64,000 nucleotides of DNA from Spirochaetales bacterium (GCA_016929065.1 JAFGJO010000040.1:26309-90308); one strand, 5' to 3'; positions 1-8,689 are shown, counted from the first letter of the stretch. The notes: generated by a model not told the origin, from the letters alone. Program-made: numbers and translations.

Positions 1-339
1 CCAAGGGGCGAGCCGCTTTAGTTCCGCAATAATCTGCTGCAGCTCTGATTCCTTCTTCACACGATTATTTATCAGGTCATTTATCTCTACAGCAATTTCA
101 AAAGCCTTGTCATAACCGACAGTTTCCATCCTGATTTTTTTATTCTTTTTTTTGTCTGCTGTAATTTCTATATATGCTCTTGAAAGTATATCGCGTTCTG
201 CCTGTAAAGCATCCCAGGTTTGGGAATCACTTGAAATGGAGGCAATATGAACAACACCAAGCTGACCAAGGGCATTCACACTCGCATGCCGTTCTTTCTC
301 GAGAACAATAATTGCCGCTTTCTTCATCGGAACAATCAT
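1..339 (-). CDS. atpI: V-type ATP synthase subunit I (N-terminal part, cut by window edge)
   Basis: The minus strand reads MIVPMKKAAIIVLEKERHAS... and stays open for 113 codons to the window edge. This is the N-terminal cytoplasmic part of the membrane stator subunit I (the a-subunit equivalent), which holds the peripheral stalk and forms the ion half-channel. Its ATG overlaps the stop codon of subunit D by a few bases (ATGA), so translation is probably coupled. The start is not in the ORF track because the gene is truncated. The identification rests on the typical N-terminal sequence and on the position right after D, as in treponemal V-ATPase operons. Confidence 0.85.
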   Translation of the reverse strand, partial: MIVPMKKAAIIVLEKERHASVNALGQLGVVHIASISSDSQTWDALQAERDILSRAYIEITADKKKNKKIRMETVGYDKAFEIAVEINDLINNRVKKESELQQIIAELKRLAPW

Positions 340-938
340 GCGCTCTGGCTCCTTACGATTTTTTTCTTGGAGATTTTCCCCCGGACAACCGCAGCCACCT
401 GCTGGTCTCCAAGATAAATCTGTATTTTGCGGATGTTTTCACGAGCCTGGGGGATCTTTACTTTCTCGAAAAGATTAATCCTCTGACTGGTGACCCTCAA
501 TTCATGTGCTATAATACGCAGCTGTTCCTCGAGCACATCAATTTCTCCCCTCAGGCTCACCAGGACTTTCAGGGCTTCAATCGCCCGGTCAATCCATAAT
601 GGAGAGAGAAACAAATCCCAATGAGTGTCTCTGAATGTAATGCGTTCAAAAACCGGCACATCAATACCGGCTATATTGGCGGTTGAGGTGACGAGTTCTG
701 TCACATCAATATACCGGTTCAAATCGATATCTTCAGACAGAACTGCAATCCATTCAAAAAGATCCTTTTCCCGCTTTTCAAATATTTTCTTCTTTTCTTC
801 AAGCTGGGTTTCGATTCTGCGGATTTCAAACTGGAGCTGCTGCTTCTTGAGTATCAGCGTCGGCAGATACCTCAGGAATCGTTTTAACGAGTCTTTTTGC
901 TGTTTGAGCTCATTCTTGCTCAGTTTTATCTTTGCCAT
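336..938 (-). CDS. atpD: V-type ATP synthase subunit D
   Basis: A 200-residue protein, the normal length for V/A-ATPase subunit D, the central rotor shaft. It begins with a basic, helical segment (MAKIKLSKNELKQQKDSLKRF) and has long heptad-rich helices at both ends (about 1-75 and 125-185), as expected for the coiled-coil axle inside the A3B3 head. It lies between B and I in a minus-strand operon with short gaps. A coiled-coil protein alone would be hard to name, but this position and the N-terminal signature make D secure. Confidence 0.92.
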   Translation of the reverse strand: MAKIKLSKNELKQQKDSLKRFLRYLPTLILKKQQLQFEIRRIETQLEEKKKIFEKREKDLFEWIAVLSEDIDLNRYIDVTELVTSTANIAGIDVPVFERITFRDTHWDLFLSPLWIDRAIEALKVLVSLRGEIDVLEEQLRIIAHELRVTSQRINLFEKVKIPQARENIRKIQIYLGDQQVAAVVRGKISKKKIVRSQSA

Positions 939-956
939 TTATTTTCTTTCTTTCGT

Positions 957-2258
957 TCAATCCGGCGCAGGCCAGAATTTATCAAGTAATTCTGTTCGCA
1001 GCCCTGTTTCTTGCCGGTCAAAACAGTCTGAAAGGATTTCCCATCCAATATCGAGTGCTTCTTCAAGGGGGACATTCACCGAGAGATCCATGAGGTCATG
1101 TTCAAACCGTTCACCGTATTTTAACAGCTTTGTATCCCAGTCTGACATTCGAAATCCCATGGCCTTTTTCTCGAGTGTTTCCTTGAACTGCGCATACAGC
1201 TTGATCATTCCGTCCATCAAAGCACGATGATCATCCCGGGTTTTATCATTTACCAGCTGTTTTAACCTGGACAATGAACCAAACGGTTCGATGCGGCTAT
1301 TGCGAAGATAAAACTGCCCCTCGGTAATATACCCGGTGTTGTCCGGAACAGGATGCGTCACATCATCACCGGGCATTGTGGTGACCGCCAGAATTGTAAC
1401 AGATCCGGCGCCTTCAAAGTCAACCGCTTTCTCGTACCGGGACGCAAGCTGGCTGTATAAGTCCCCCGGATATCCGCGGTTTGACGGTACCTGTTCCATG
1501 GTGATTGCAATTTCCTTGAGCGCATCGGAAAAGTTAGTCATGTCCGTCAACAGCACCAGAACGCGTTTTCCCTGAAGCCCGAAGTTTTCTGCAACGGCAA
1601 GACACAAATCCGGTACCTGCAGACACTCAACGATGGGATCTGCGGCAGTATGCACAAAAAAGATGGTGCGGGAGAGAGCCCCGCCTTCTTCGAGAGTGTC
1701 TTTGAAATACAGATAATCATCGTATTTGAGTCCGCAGCCGCCGAGGATAATAATATCAACCTCTGCCTGCATCGCAATTCGCGCGAGCAATGCATTATAT
1801 GGTTCTCCGGAAACTGAAAATATCGGGAGCTTCTGGGACTCAACAAGAGAATTAAAGACATCGATCATGGGAATACCGGTCCGAATCATGTTCCGGGGAA
1901 TAATGCGTTTTGCAGGATTGACAGACGGCCCGCCGATTTCAATCATGTTTTCTGATAATGCGGGGCCGTTATCCCTCGGTTGTCCGCCTCCGGTAAAAAT
2001 TCTTCCAAGCAGATTCTCTGAAAAACTTACCTGCATCGACCGGCCCAGAAAACGTACTTCATCGCCGGTGGATATTCCCCGGCCGCCGGAAAACACCTGC
2101 AGAGAAACTTCTTCGCTGGCCAGCCGGATCACCTCAGCCAGAGATGTCCCGTGCGAGGATTTTACCTCTGCAAGTTCTCCGTATTTTACATCATCTGCTT
2201 TTACTGTAATCACATTCCCGACAATCTGGTCAATGTTACTGTATACTTTCCTCATCAT
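957..2258 (-). CDS. atpB: V-type ATP synthase subunit B
   Basis: A 433-residue non-catalytic head subunit of the V/A-type ATPase. Visible signatures are [10 protein letters not shown] (about residues 90-100), the FSVSGEPYN segment where a P-loop would sit (not a canonical Walker A, as expected for B), [15 protein letters not shown], and [20 protein letters not shown]. It alternates with A subunits in the hexamer and helps form the nucleotide sites. It sits 78 bases downstream of atpA and 18 bases upstream of atpD. Start at M1 or M2 (MM...); a purine-rich AGGGGAT lies just upstream. Confidence 0.95.
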   Translation of the reverse strand: MMRKVYSNIDQIVGNVITVKADDVKYGELAEVKSSHGTSLAEVIRLASEEVSLQVFSGGRGISTGDEVRFLGRSMQVSFSENLLGRIFTGGGQPRDNGPALSENMIEIGGPSVNPAKRIIPRNMIRTGIPMIDVFNSLVESQKLPIFSVSGEPYNALLARIAMQAEVDIIILGGCGLKYDDYLYFKDTLEEGGALSRTIFFVHTAADPIVECLQVPDLCLAVAENFGLQGKRVLVLLTDMTNFSDALKEIAITMEQVPSNRGYPGDLYSQLASRYEKAVDFEGAGSVTILAVTTMPGDDVTHPVPDNTGYITEGQFYLRNSRIEPFGSLSRLKQLVNDKTRDDHRALMDGMIKLYAQFKETLEKKAMGFRMSDWDTKLLKYGERFEHDLMDLSVNVPLEEALDIGWEILSDCFDRQETGLRTELLDKFWPAPD

Positions 2259-2336
2259 TATCCCCTTGCTGTTAACTCTCTACCTGCTTTCAATGAGATT
2301 GGAAAACTTCAGTTTTACAATCTCTTCCAAAGCCCC

Positions 2337-4136
2337 TTATTCCTGTATCAAAACGGCTGTATCATCAAACAATGATTTCAATCTGTCATCAATATTTTCT
2401 TTTGTCTCATGCGCTTTTTCATAGACCATTGCACGCAGTTCATGCTCAATTTTTTTAAACTTGTCACTTTTCCATTCAGCACCATTCCAGTCAAGAAATT
2501 TCTGACGAAGGCTGTTTATAAAATTCCGTGCATCATCATTTGCTGAAATTGAAAAATGAGTAACCATAATCATTAAAAGAACATCAAATACATAGCGCTG
2601 CCGTTCGGCACCGGTGGCAGCGTCAACCGGATCGAATGCATTCTGCTGAAGATACACCGCATCAATAAATTCACTCTTTAAATACAATACAAAGTCTTCG
2701 AGGCTGGTCCCTTCTTCGCCGACTACTTTCATCATCTGGTTTACTTCGTTGCCCCGGAACAGAATATCTCGGACAAAGGCCACTTTCCCGGCATTCACCG
2801 GCCCTTTGTATTTGCTCCAGCTGTCAAGCGGATGAATCGCCGGAAACCGCCGGGCATCAGACCGCTCCCGTGAAAGCCCATGAAAAGAACCTACCACTTT
2901 TAGTGTTCCCTGCGTTACCGGCTCTTCGAAATTTCCGCCGGCCGGACTCACTGTCCCGCCGATGGTAACCGAGCCTTCGGTGCCGTCATAGAGTTTCACA
3001 ATCCCTGCACGCTCATAAAAACTGGCAATAACAGATTCAAGATACGCGGGGAATGCTTCTTCTCCCGGAATTTCTTCCAGACGGCCGGACATTTCACGCA
3101 TGGCCTGCGCCCACCGGCTGGTGGAGTCAGCAAGGAGCAGGACATTCAGGCCCATCTGTCGGTAGTACTCGGCGATCGTCACCCCGGTGTATACACTGGC
3201 TTCTCGCGCAGCAACCGGCATGGAGCTGGTATTACAAATAATAATTGTCCGTTCCATCAATGATTTCCCTGTACGCGGGTCAATGAGTTCCGGAAACTCA
3301 CGCAATGTTTCAACAACCTCACCCGCACGTTCACCGCACGCGGTAATGATCACCACATCGACATCTGCATGACGGCTGGTGATCTGCTGAAGCACAGTCT
3401 TTCCCGCTCCGAACGGCCCGGGTATACAGTAGGTACCGCCCCGTGCAACAGGAACCAGAGTATCGACAATTCTGACTTTGGTGATAAGCGGTTCGGCAGG
3501 TTTTTTCCTTTCTGCGTACGCGTCGATCGGCCGCTTTACTGGCCACGAAAAAACCATGGTCGCCGGGATGATGTTTCCCTTCGGATCTTTGAGCTCAGCG
3601 ATAACATCGCGGACCGAGTACTTTTTTTTGTCTGCTATTTTTTCGACCGTATAGGTTTCGTATAATCCGAACGGCACCATTATTCTGTGCGTAAAGATTC
3701 CCTCCTGCACAGTCCCCAGGATGTCTGCACGGCGGACCGCATCACCTTTTTTTGCAACAGGGGTGAACTCGAATGCAAGTTCTTCGGGGAGCGGATTCAT
3801 ATACACACCGCGTTCAAGGAAAAAGCCGCATTTGGCAGCGAGTTCCGGAAGCGGATTCTGCAAGCCGTCAAATATCTGTCCCAGAAGCCCCGGTCCCAGA
3901 TCAACAGCAAGCAGTTCCGAAGAAAACTCGACCTTATCACCAATACCGATTCCCTTTGTCTGCTCAAAAACCTGAAGCTCCGCGTGCTTGCCCCGGATAC
4001 GGATGACCTCTGACTTCAGTTTTTTTTCTCCAACATAAACATATCCCACCTCGTTCATCATCACATCGCCTGTGTATTCAGCCGTGATCATGTTTCCGGT
4101 GATTCCTGTTACTTTCCCTTGCTTTCCCGCCATCAT
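2337..4136 (-). CDS. atpA: V-type ATP synthase catalytic subunit A
   Basis: A 599-residue catalytic subunit, full length for the family (about 580-600). It has the N-terminal beta barrel, the A-specific insertion region (about 90-180), a Walker A loop GPFGAGKTVLQQ near residue 235, and LLADSTSRWAQAMREMSGRLEEIPGEEAFP, the Walker B/catalytic region. It hydrolyses or makes ATP in the V1/A1 head and is coupled to H+ or Na+ movement. The sequence does not show which ion is used because the K subunit lies outside the window. Order E - DUF2764 - A - B - D - I matches treponemes. Confidence 0.97.
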   Translation of the reverse strand: MMAGKQGKVTGITGNMITAEYTGDVMMNEVGYVYVGEKKLKSEVIRIRGKHAELQVFEQTKGIGIGDKVEFSSELLAVDLGPGLLGQIFDGLQNPLPELAAKCGFFLERGVYMNPLPEELAFEFTPVAKKGDAVRRADILGTVQEGIFTHRIMVPFGLYETYTVEKIADKKKYSVRDVIAELKDPKGNIIPATMVFSWPVKRPIDAYAERKKPAEPLITKVRIVDTLVPVARGGTYCIPGPFGAGKTVLQQITSRHADVDVVIITACGERAGEVVETLREFPELIDPRTGKSLMERTIIICNTSSMPVAAREASVYTGVTIAEYYRQMGLNVLLLADSTSRWAQAMREMSGRLEEIPGEEAFPAYLESVIASFYERAGIVKLYDGTEGSVTIGGTVSPAGGNFEEPVTQGTLKVVGSFHGLSRERSDARRFPAIHPLDSWSKYKGPVNAGKVAFVRDILFRGNEVNQMMKVVGEEGTSLEDFVLYLKSEFIDAVYLQQNAFDPVDAATGAERQRYVFDVLLMIMVTHFSISANDDARNFINSLRQKFLDWNGAEWKSDKFKKIEHELRAMVYEKAHETKENIDDRLKSLFDDTAVLIQE

Positions 4137-4186
4137 TACATTACTCCCGGTTATATGTTGTGGAGGACACCATAAAATGTATGTTT

Positions 4187-4729
4187 TCAGGTGTCTTCAT
4201 TTTCGTATATTTCTTTCTGTATTTTCTGATACAGCTCTTTTCCCTTTTCCGCATCAAACCGGTGAAACCGTTCAACCACTTTCAGCTTGAGCGCAAAAAG
4301 TGCTAATGCATCAAAATCGTAAAAATGTCCCGATTCCATGTTTTCCAAAAATACAAATCGGGCACGATATAATATTTCTTCAGCCTTCAGGGGATTTGAT
4401 TCTTCAAATGCCGCCCTGGCCGCCAGTTCCGCAGTTGTCTCGGTGCTTGTGTCTTTCAGATACTTTTCCGCATCTTCTTTCATGCGGCCCGCCCGCAATA
4501 CTGCGAGTCTGTTCCGCAGTGTTGTTTCAAAGGCGATAAACTTTGCCGCAGACTGACACGTATATTTTTTCCCGCCGAATGTATCGGCAGTCATTGCCTT
4601 CAGTTCTTCGTACTCTGCCACAGACGTGTGATATGCTGCCTCATCAAGAAAAGATGACAGCGAAATATCCGGCTTTACGGTAAACTGCAAAAAAGGAAGT
4701 GATGAGAGAAAAAAATAAAAGCCTCCCAC
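4187..4729 (-). CDS. DUF2764 family protein of the V-ATPase operon
   Basis: A 180-residue protein starting with GTG (MGGFYFFLSSLPFLQF). It belongs to the DUF2764 type found between subunits E and A in spirochaete V-ATPase operons; its role is unknown. It has no signal peptide or metal motif, and the sequence is mostly helical with many charged residues. It is 3 bases downstream of atpE and 50 bases upstream of atpA, so it is translated with the ATPase. The conserved position suggests an assembly factor or an accessory subunit (inference). It is too long for subunit C/F/G homologues that I would recognise. Confidence 0.8.
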   Translation of the reverse strand: MGGFYFFLSSLPFLQFTVKPDISLSSFLDEAAYHTSVAEYEELKAMTADTFGGKKYTCQSAAKFIAFETTLRNRLAVLRAGRMKEDAEKYLKDTSTETTAELAARAAFEESNPLKAEEILYRARFVFLENMESGHFYDFDALALFALKLKVVERFHRFDAEKGKELYQKIQKEIYENEDT

Positions 4730-4732
4730 GGG

Positions 4733-5347
4733 TTATTCCCCATCCTTTTTTCCAGCCAAAAGTCCGGCAATCCGGGGATTGAGGTAGGCTGAAAGAATTT
4801 CGCTTAATCCTTCATCAGTCAAATTGACATATGATTTTCCGTCTTTTTCTGTAATACGGACACCCGCATCCACTGAAGCAGAAGGGGTAAACGTGACACC
4901 GGCAAGGATTTCCTTCGACAATTTTGCCTGCAAATATTTTTCAACTTTTTCCAGATCATTTTTTGAAAGGAGCAGCTGTGCAGATACATCGCCTTTTTTT
5001 GTCCAGGCTTCCACCATATGAACAAGAATTTCACCAATCACTTCCGGAGTTAATGAAGCAGCAGTTTCATTCCGCGTCACCCGGCTGAAAAGCGTTTTTA
5101 TTTCTTCCTGAAGCCGCAAAAGCAGATCTCTGCCGGCTTGCCTCAGTGCTTCCCTGGCGGAAGCTTCAAATCCCTGTGCATCCTGTTTAGCTCTGGAAAC
5201 AATTCCCTCTGCCTGTTTTCGGGCAGCAGCAACAATTTCATCAGCTTTTCCTTTTGCTTCAGCTTCTACTTCCCCGGCTTTCTTTTTGGCTTCCGCTACA
5301 CCCTGATGCTGTATTTTATCCAGAAGTTCCTGTAATTGTACTTCCAT
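4733..5347 (-). CDS. atpE: V-type ATP synthase subunit E
   Basis: First gene of the ATPase operon. A 204-residue peripheral-stalk subunit when started at MEVQLQELLDKIQ; the track begins two codons earlier at a TTG. AGAGG sits six bases before the ATG. The first 100 residues form an alanine/lysine/glutamate-rich coiled coil (AKKKAGEVEAEAKGKADEIVAAARKQAEG), followed by a mixed C-terminal domain ending in LSAYLNPRIAGLLAGKKDGE. It is expected to dimerise with a G/H-type stalk protein and hold the A3B3 head. No gene for that partner is visible in this operon upstream of E. Confidence 0.9.
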   Translation of the reverse strand: MEVQLQELLDKIQHQGVAEAKKKAGEVEAEAKGKADEIVAAARKQAEGIVSRAKQDAQGFEASAREALRQAGRDLLLRLQEEIKTLFSRVTRNETAASLTPEVIGEILVHMVEAWTKKGDVSAQLLLSKNDLEKVEKYLQAKLSKEILAGVTFTPSASVDAGVRITEKDGKSYVNLTDEGLSEILSAYLNPRIAGLLAGKKDGE

Positions 5348-5613
5348 TTGCAACCTCTCACAAAAAAATATTTGGAAAATTAAAGTCAGCTGAGAATAGA
5401 AATATTTTCAATTTTCCGTTAAATAGGGATATCCAAAAATAGAACTATTTAGATATCATCCAAATTTCTTACAGCAATAATCCCAAACAAGATTATTAGT
5501 AATTCCCATACCTCATTATATCTATTTTCGGGTATACGGGCAAGTTTTCCTCCCTGAAAATCGATTAATTTCTGATTTGTTTTCTAAAAAAACCTGAAAT
5601 TACAAAAATATAA
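5348..5613. other. AT-rich intergenic region upstream of the V-ATPase operon
   Basis: 266 bases without a gene. It must hold the promoter of the minus-strand atpE-led operon. A short inverted repeat AATAATC/GATTATT lies at 5476-5497. I found no convincing -35/-10 pair. Confidence 0.5.
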
Positions 5614-6030
5614 TTAATGATCCTCGTGTGCTTTACCCAGACTGAAGTCTCCGGTAATTTTAACGATTTCACCGTCTTTTTCGACCTTTAGTTTCTTCTC
5701 GGGAAACGCTGCATCCAGTTCTTTTTGCAAGAGCCGCATTGTGTCGGTATAGATATCCGACATGATATCATCCGGGACCGGCTCGAGTGTTACAATCCTT
5801 ATCTCCACAATATAGCCTTTTCCCTTGCTGGAACCGTACCCCAGGCCGAAGCTTGCACCGATATTAAAAAGTCCGTCATGTTCCTTATTGGAGGTGGTCC
5901 CTCGCTGCTGTCTTCTCGGATGCAGGGGAAACTGGCCGCCGTACTTTTCTTCAAGATAATCGTCGATACGGTCAAAAACCGATTTTAATCTGTCTTCCCA
6001 TTCCACAGCACGCGGATGCCGGACACTCAT
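5614..6030 (-). CDS. conserved hypothetical protein, 138 aa
   Basis: I do not recognise this family. From the ATG at 6030 (GGGAG five bases upstream) it reads MSVRHPRAVEWEDRLKSVFDRIDDYLEEKYGG and has 138 residues; the track starts two codons earlier at a GTG. A glycine-rich middle (FGLGYGSSKGKGYIVEIRIVTL) separates a helical N-terminus from a helix-strand C-terminus ending in histidine-rich KAHEDH. It has no membrane segment or signal peptide. It lies in the same direction as the ATPase operon but 270 bases upstream, so it is probably a separate unit, perhaps with the 118-aa gene before it. Confidence 0.6.
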   Translation of the reverse strand: MSVRHPRAVEWEDRLKSVFDRIDDYLEEKYGGQFPLHPRRQQRGTTSNKEHDGLFNIGASFGLGYGSSKGKGYIVEIRIVTLEPVPDDIMSDIYTDTMRLLQKELDAAFPEKKLKVEKDGEIVKITGDFSLGKAHEDH

Positions 6031-6095
6031 ATCCACTCCCTTTTTTACGTCAAATTCTTACGCACGGTGGAATCAAATGATCCCACCACTGTTTT

Positions 6096-6452
6096 TTATG
6101 GAGGCGAAATAATAAAGTCAAGTGCCTTTTCAATTTTCCGCTTCACAATGGATTCTACCGCTGGTGCATAACAATGTTCACAAAGCAAATCTAAAAATAT
6201 CTGTTTCAGCTTCAGGGCTGTTTCTTTTTCATCTGCATATGCTGATACATCAACCGTTTTCAGTTCCCGATGAAATTCGCGGATACAGTTTTGCTCATTA
6301 GTCAGCAGTGCAATGTTTTCCTTATACACATAATCGGTAACTTCTCCGGCTTTATTTCGTTTTGAATATGAATCGATAAGCGCGTTCAAATCTTCAATGA
6401 CATCCTCAAGTTCAATCACAACAATTTTCAGCAATGTCTCTTTTTTCCCCAT
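6096..6452 (-). CDS. hypothetical helical protein, 118 aa
   Basis: Not recognised. An all-helical, soluble 118-residue protein (MGKKETLLKIVVIELEDVIEDLNALIDSYSKRN...), acidic at the start with two cysteines near the middle-to-end (LLCEHCYAP). AAAGGG lies upstream of the ATG. The stop is 65 bases before the next minus-strand gene, so the two may be co-transcribed. Coding is supported by normal amino-acid composition, not by homology. Confidence 0.55.
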   Translation of the reverse strand: MGKKETLLKIVVIELEDVIEDLNALIDSYSKRNKAGEVTDYVYKENIALLTNEQNCIREFHRELKTVDVSAYADEKETALKLKQIFLDLLCEHCYAPAVESIVKRKIEKALDFIISPP

Positions 6453-6604
6453 AAAAAACCCTTTTCTTCTATATTATTAATAATACGCTTTCTATGACGC
6501 TGATTCAAATGAAATTGTATCTGCAACTTTCCTCATCGTCCTCATTGATATTTTATCCTGGCTTAATTCTGAATGAACAATCGAGGCCCTCATGTTTTCC
6601 ATTC

Positions 6605-6757
6605 ATTTCCTGTTTTTCCTGATTTCCTTATCCATATGCTTCTCTCCTTTCCTTATTAATTTTTTCCTCTTCCTTCTTTTCCTGTCTTTCCTGCTTTCCT
6701 TATCATTCTCTCCCTGATTTCCTTATATATCTTCTTGACACTTCCTGCTTTCCTTGT
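6605..6757. repeat. CCTGNTTTCCTTAT intergenic modules (four copies)
   Basis: Copies lie at 6618-6631, 6690-6703, 6713-6726 and 6744-6757 (the last ends TTGT) within a pyrimidine-rich tract. The same 14-mer recurs at 26315-26328 (inverted), 45340-45353 (one variant base) and 45453-45466. Spacing is irregular (72, 23, 31), so this is neither CRISPR nor a simple tandem repeat. The last copy fills the spacer of the hgc promoter. Confidence 0.75.
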
Positions 6758-6763
6758 TATTAT
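6735..6763 (+). promoter_or_regulatory. promoter of the marR-hgcA-hgcB operon
   Basis: TTGACA at 6735-6740, exactly 17 bases of spacer, then TATTAT at 6758-6763, so 11 of 12 bases match the sigma-70 consensus. Transcription would begin near 6770, inside the first operator half-sites. This is one of the strongest promoters in the window. Confidence 0.8.
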
Positions 6764-6792
6764 TTGCATATTGCAACTATTGCAGACTGCAA
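6764..6792 (+). promoter_or_regulatory. twin operators TTGCA-N3-TGCAA, probably for the MarR protein
   Basis: Two perfect inverted repeats of the same form: TTGCAtatTGCAA at 6764-6776 and TTGCAgacTGCAA at 6780-6792. Centres are 16 bases apart, covering +1 to about +22 of the predicted transcript. Binding here would block transcription, so autorepression of the operon by the first gene product is likely (inference). Confidence 0.75.
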
Positions 6793-6810
6793 ACTATATC
6801 GAGGCACCGG

Positions 6811-7296
6811 ATGACACGAAAACAGGAACGACTTCTGGGAACCCTTCATGAAAAACTGCGACTTACCGCAGATGAACTGGCCTGGCTGGTAAAAAGCGAT
6901 TCCCAATGCTGCGGAGTCACAACACCCCAGGTACCGGTTCTGCTTTTTATAAAACGGAACACCTCTGTCTCCTTGTCGGATATCAGCAAAGCCTTTCCGG
7001 CAGATACTTCAAGCCTTTCAAGAACAGTCGACAATCTGGTCAAACAGGGATATATCACACGATCGGAAAAAAACGAAGACCGCAGGAGTATATCCCTTTC
7101 GTTGTCTGAAGAGGGAGAAAAACTGGCCGCTCAAATAGAAAAAAATTCTCTCGCGTTCCTGATGGGTGTTTTTGCCGGCATTCCGGAAAAAGACCGGGAA
7201 ACGGTCGCAGACAGCCTTATTATTTTCGCCGATGCATTAAAATCATGCCGGGAATCCGGCTGCTGCGGATTCGATTTTTTCCGCAAGGAGAAATAA
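6811..7296 (+). CDS. MarR-family transcriptional regulator, cysteine-rich, of the hgc operon
   Basis: 161 residues from the ATG at 6811 (GAGG six bases upstream). The track's TTG start at 6754 lies inside the promoter and is wrong. The winged helix-turn-helix spans about 40-105 (LSDISKAFPADTSSLSRTVDNLVKQGYI, then the wing NEDRRSISLSLSEEG). Unusual are two vicinal cysteine pairs, C33-C34 before the DNA-binding domain and C151-C152 (ESGCCGF) at the C-terminus, plus C146. These could sense metal or thiol stress (inference). Its TAA is directly followed by the hgcA ATG, so it heads the mercury-methylation operon. Twin TTGCA-N3-TGCAA operators suggest autoregulation. Confidence 0.85.
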   Translation: MTRKQERLLGTLHEKLRLTADELAWLVKSDSQCCGVTTPQVPVLLFIKRNTSVSLSDISKAFPADTSSLSRTVDNLVKQGYITRSEKNEDRRSISLSLSEEGEKLAAQIEKNSLAFLMGVFAGIPEKDRETVADSLIIFADALKSCRESGCCGFDFFRKEK

Positions 7297-8361
7297 ATGA
7301 ACAATCAACAAAACAGTTGCGGCTGTAAGCCGGGCAAATACATCATCACCGCAGGCGGTCCGGTCAAACGGGTTTCTTCTGTTTTTACCGCGCAGGACCG
7401 GTGGGGAGCGTTGAAGGTGCGGATTGATATAAACCGCAACAATTACCGCGTCACCCCCGGCCTCTACGCTTTGAACAATCCCGATGAAACATCCCCGGTA
7501 TTCATCTCGGCCAACTACAAGCTGAGTTTCGATGTGCTGCGGAAATCACTTGCCGGCATCAATGGCTGGATTCTGGTGCTGGACACAAAAGGAATCAATG
7601 TCTGGTGTGCGGCAGGAAAAGGAACGTTCGGCACAGAAGAGCTGATTAAACAGATCAAACAGGCCGAACTCGCCGATGTGGTCAACCATAAACAGGTCAT
7701 TGTCCCCCAGCTGGGCGCTCCGGGTGTTGCGGCACATACCGTAAAGGCTGCAACCGGTTTTTCTGTTGTCTATGGCCCGGTTCGGGCAGCTGATTTGCCT
7801 GCTTTCCTTGCCGCCGGAAACAAGGCCGATACAGCAATGCGGAAAGTTCAATTTACATTACGCGACCGGTTTGTGTTAACGCCGATGGAATTTGTCGGCG
7901 CCATAAGATTTATGGCCATTTTTTTTGGAATACTACTGGCAATACAGATAATCCGGGGATGGAATGATCCATTCTCCGCGGTACTATTTTCCTCACTCAT
8001 TTCATTCATCCCCTATGCCGGGGCTTTTATCACAGCGACAATACTGTTCCCGCTCCTGCTGCCCATTCTGCCGGGACGGGCTTTTGCATTAAAGGGCTGG
8101 ATTCTGGGCCTGCTCTGGGCGGGCGTATACAGCGGTCTTTATTATTTGTCTGCCGGAACAATAGAATGGCAGCCGCTCCTGCCGGTGATTTTAATCGCTC
8201 CTGCGCTTGTTGCCTTTATCACACTCAATTTTACGGGTGCTTCAACCTACACCTCGCTTTCCGGGGTGGTGAAAGAGATGCAGTATGCAGTCCCTGCAGT
8301 TATCATTGCAGCAATTTGCGGGGCTGTGTCGCTGATCCTTGGCCAGTTTGTGTTTGCCTGA
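7297..8361 (+). CDS. hgcA: mercury-methylation corrinoid protein HgcA
   Basis: 354 residues. The diagnostic cap-helix motif NVWCAAGK is at residues 101-108, with C104 as the expected lower ligand of the corrinoid cobalt; this motif distinguishes HgcA from CdhD-type corrinoid proteins. The corrinoid-binding domain occupies about 20-175, and about five transmembrane helices follow from residue 198 to the end, the known HgcA layout. The protein transfers a methyl group to Hg(II), with HgcB. C8 and C10 (NSCGC) at the N-terminus are extra. SD AAGGAG sits six bases upstream and overlaps the end of marR; hgcB follows after 13 bases. Confidence 0.96.
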   Translation: MNNQQNSCGCKPGKYIITAGGPVKRVSSVFTAQDRWGALKVRIDINRNNYRVTPGLYALNNPDETSPVFISANYKLSFDVLRKSLAGINGWILVLDTKGINVWCAAGKGTFGTEELIKQIKQAELADVVNHKQVIVPQLGAPGVAAHTVKAATGFSVVYGPVRAADLPAFLAAGNKADTAMRKVQFTLRDRFVLTPMEFVGAIRFMAIFFGILLAIQIIRGWNDPFSAVLFSSLISFIPYAGAFITATILFPLLLPILPGRAFALKGWILGLLWAGVYSGLYYLSAGTIEWQPLLPVILIAPALVAFITLNFTGASTYTSLSGVVKEMQYAVPAVIIAAICGAVSLILGQFVFA

Positions 8362-8374
8362 AAGGAGTAATACC

Positions 8375-8689
8375 ATGCAGTTAACATACCTTAAAAATGT
8401 GACAACGCTTCAATATAATGAAGAAAGATGCACCGGCTGCAGAATGTGCACCATGGTCTGTCCGCATGGTGTATTTATAATGGAAAATAAAAAAGCACAA
8501 ATTACCAACAAAGACCAGTGTATGGAGTGCGGGGCCTGCATGAAAAACTGCGCATGGGACGCGATACAGGTAAAAGCCGGTGTGGGCTGTGCCGCAGCGA
8601 TTATCTGGGGGAGGATCCGAGGTACAGAGCCTGTGTGCGGCTGCGGTGATGATTCTTCATCCGGCAACAGCAGCTCCTGCTGCGGATAA
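8375..8689 (+). CDS. hgcB: mercury-methylation ferredoxin HgcB
   Basis: 104 residues from the ATG at 8375 (AAAGGAG seven bases upstream); the track's earlier start overlaps hgcA. Two [4Fe-4S] motifs are complete: C19-x2-C22-x2-C25-x3-C29-P (CTGCRMCTMVCPHGVF) and C49-x2-C52-x2-C55-x3-C59. The single conserved extra cysteine is seen as C72 (AGVGC), and the C-terminus carries the vicinal pair C102-C103 (SSSCCG) typical of HgcB. It is expected to reduce the HgcA cobalt and perhaps hand over mercury. Directly after hgcA in one operon. Confidence 0.96.
   Translation: MQLTYLKNVTTLQYNEERCTGCRMCTMVCPHGVFIMENKKAQITNKDQCMECGACMKNCAWDAIQVKAGVGCAAAIIWGRIRGTEPVCGCGDDSSSGNSSSCCG

Noticed and set aside
6754-6810. 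MarR gene starting at the TTG at 6754 as in the ORF track
   Set aside because: This stretch holds the -10 box and both operators; the ATG at 6811 with GAGG upstream fits the family length.
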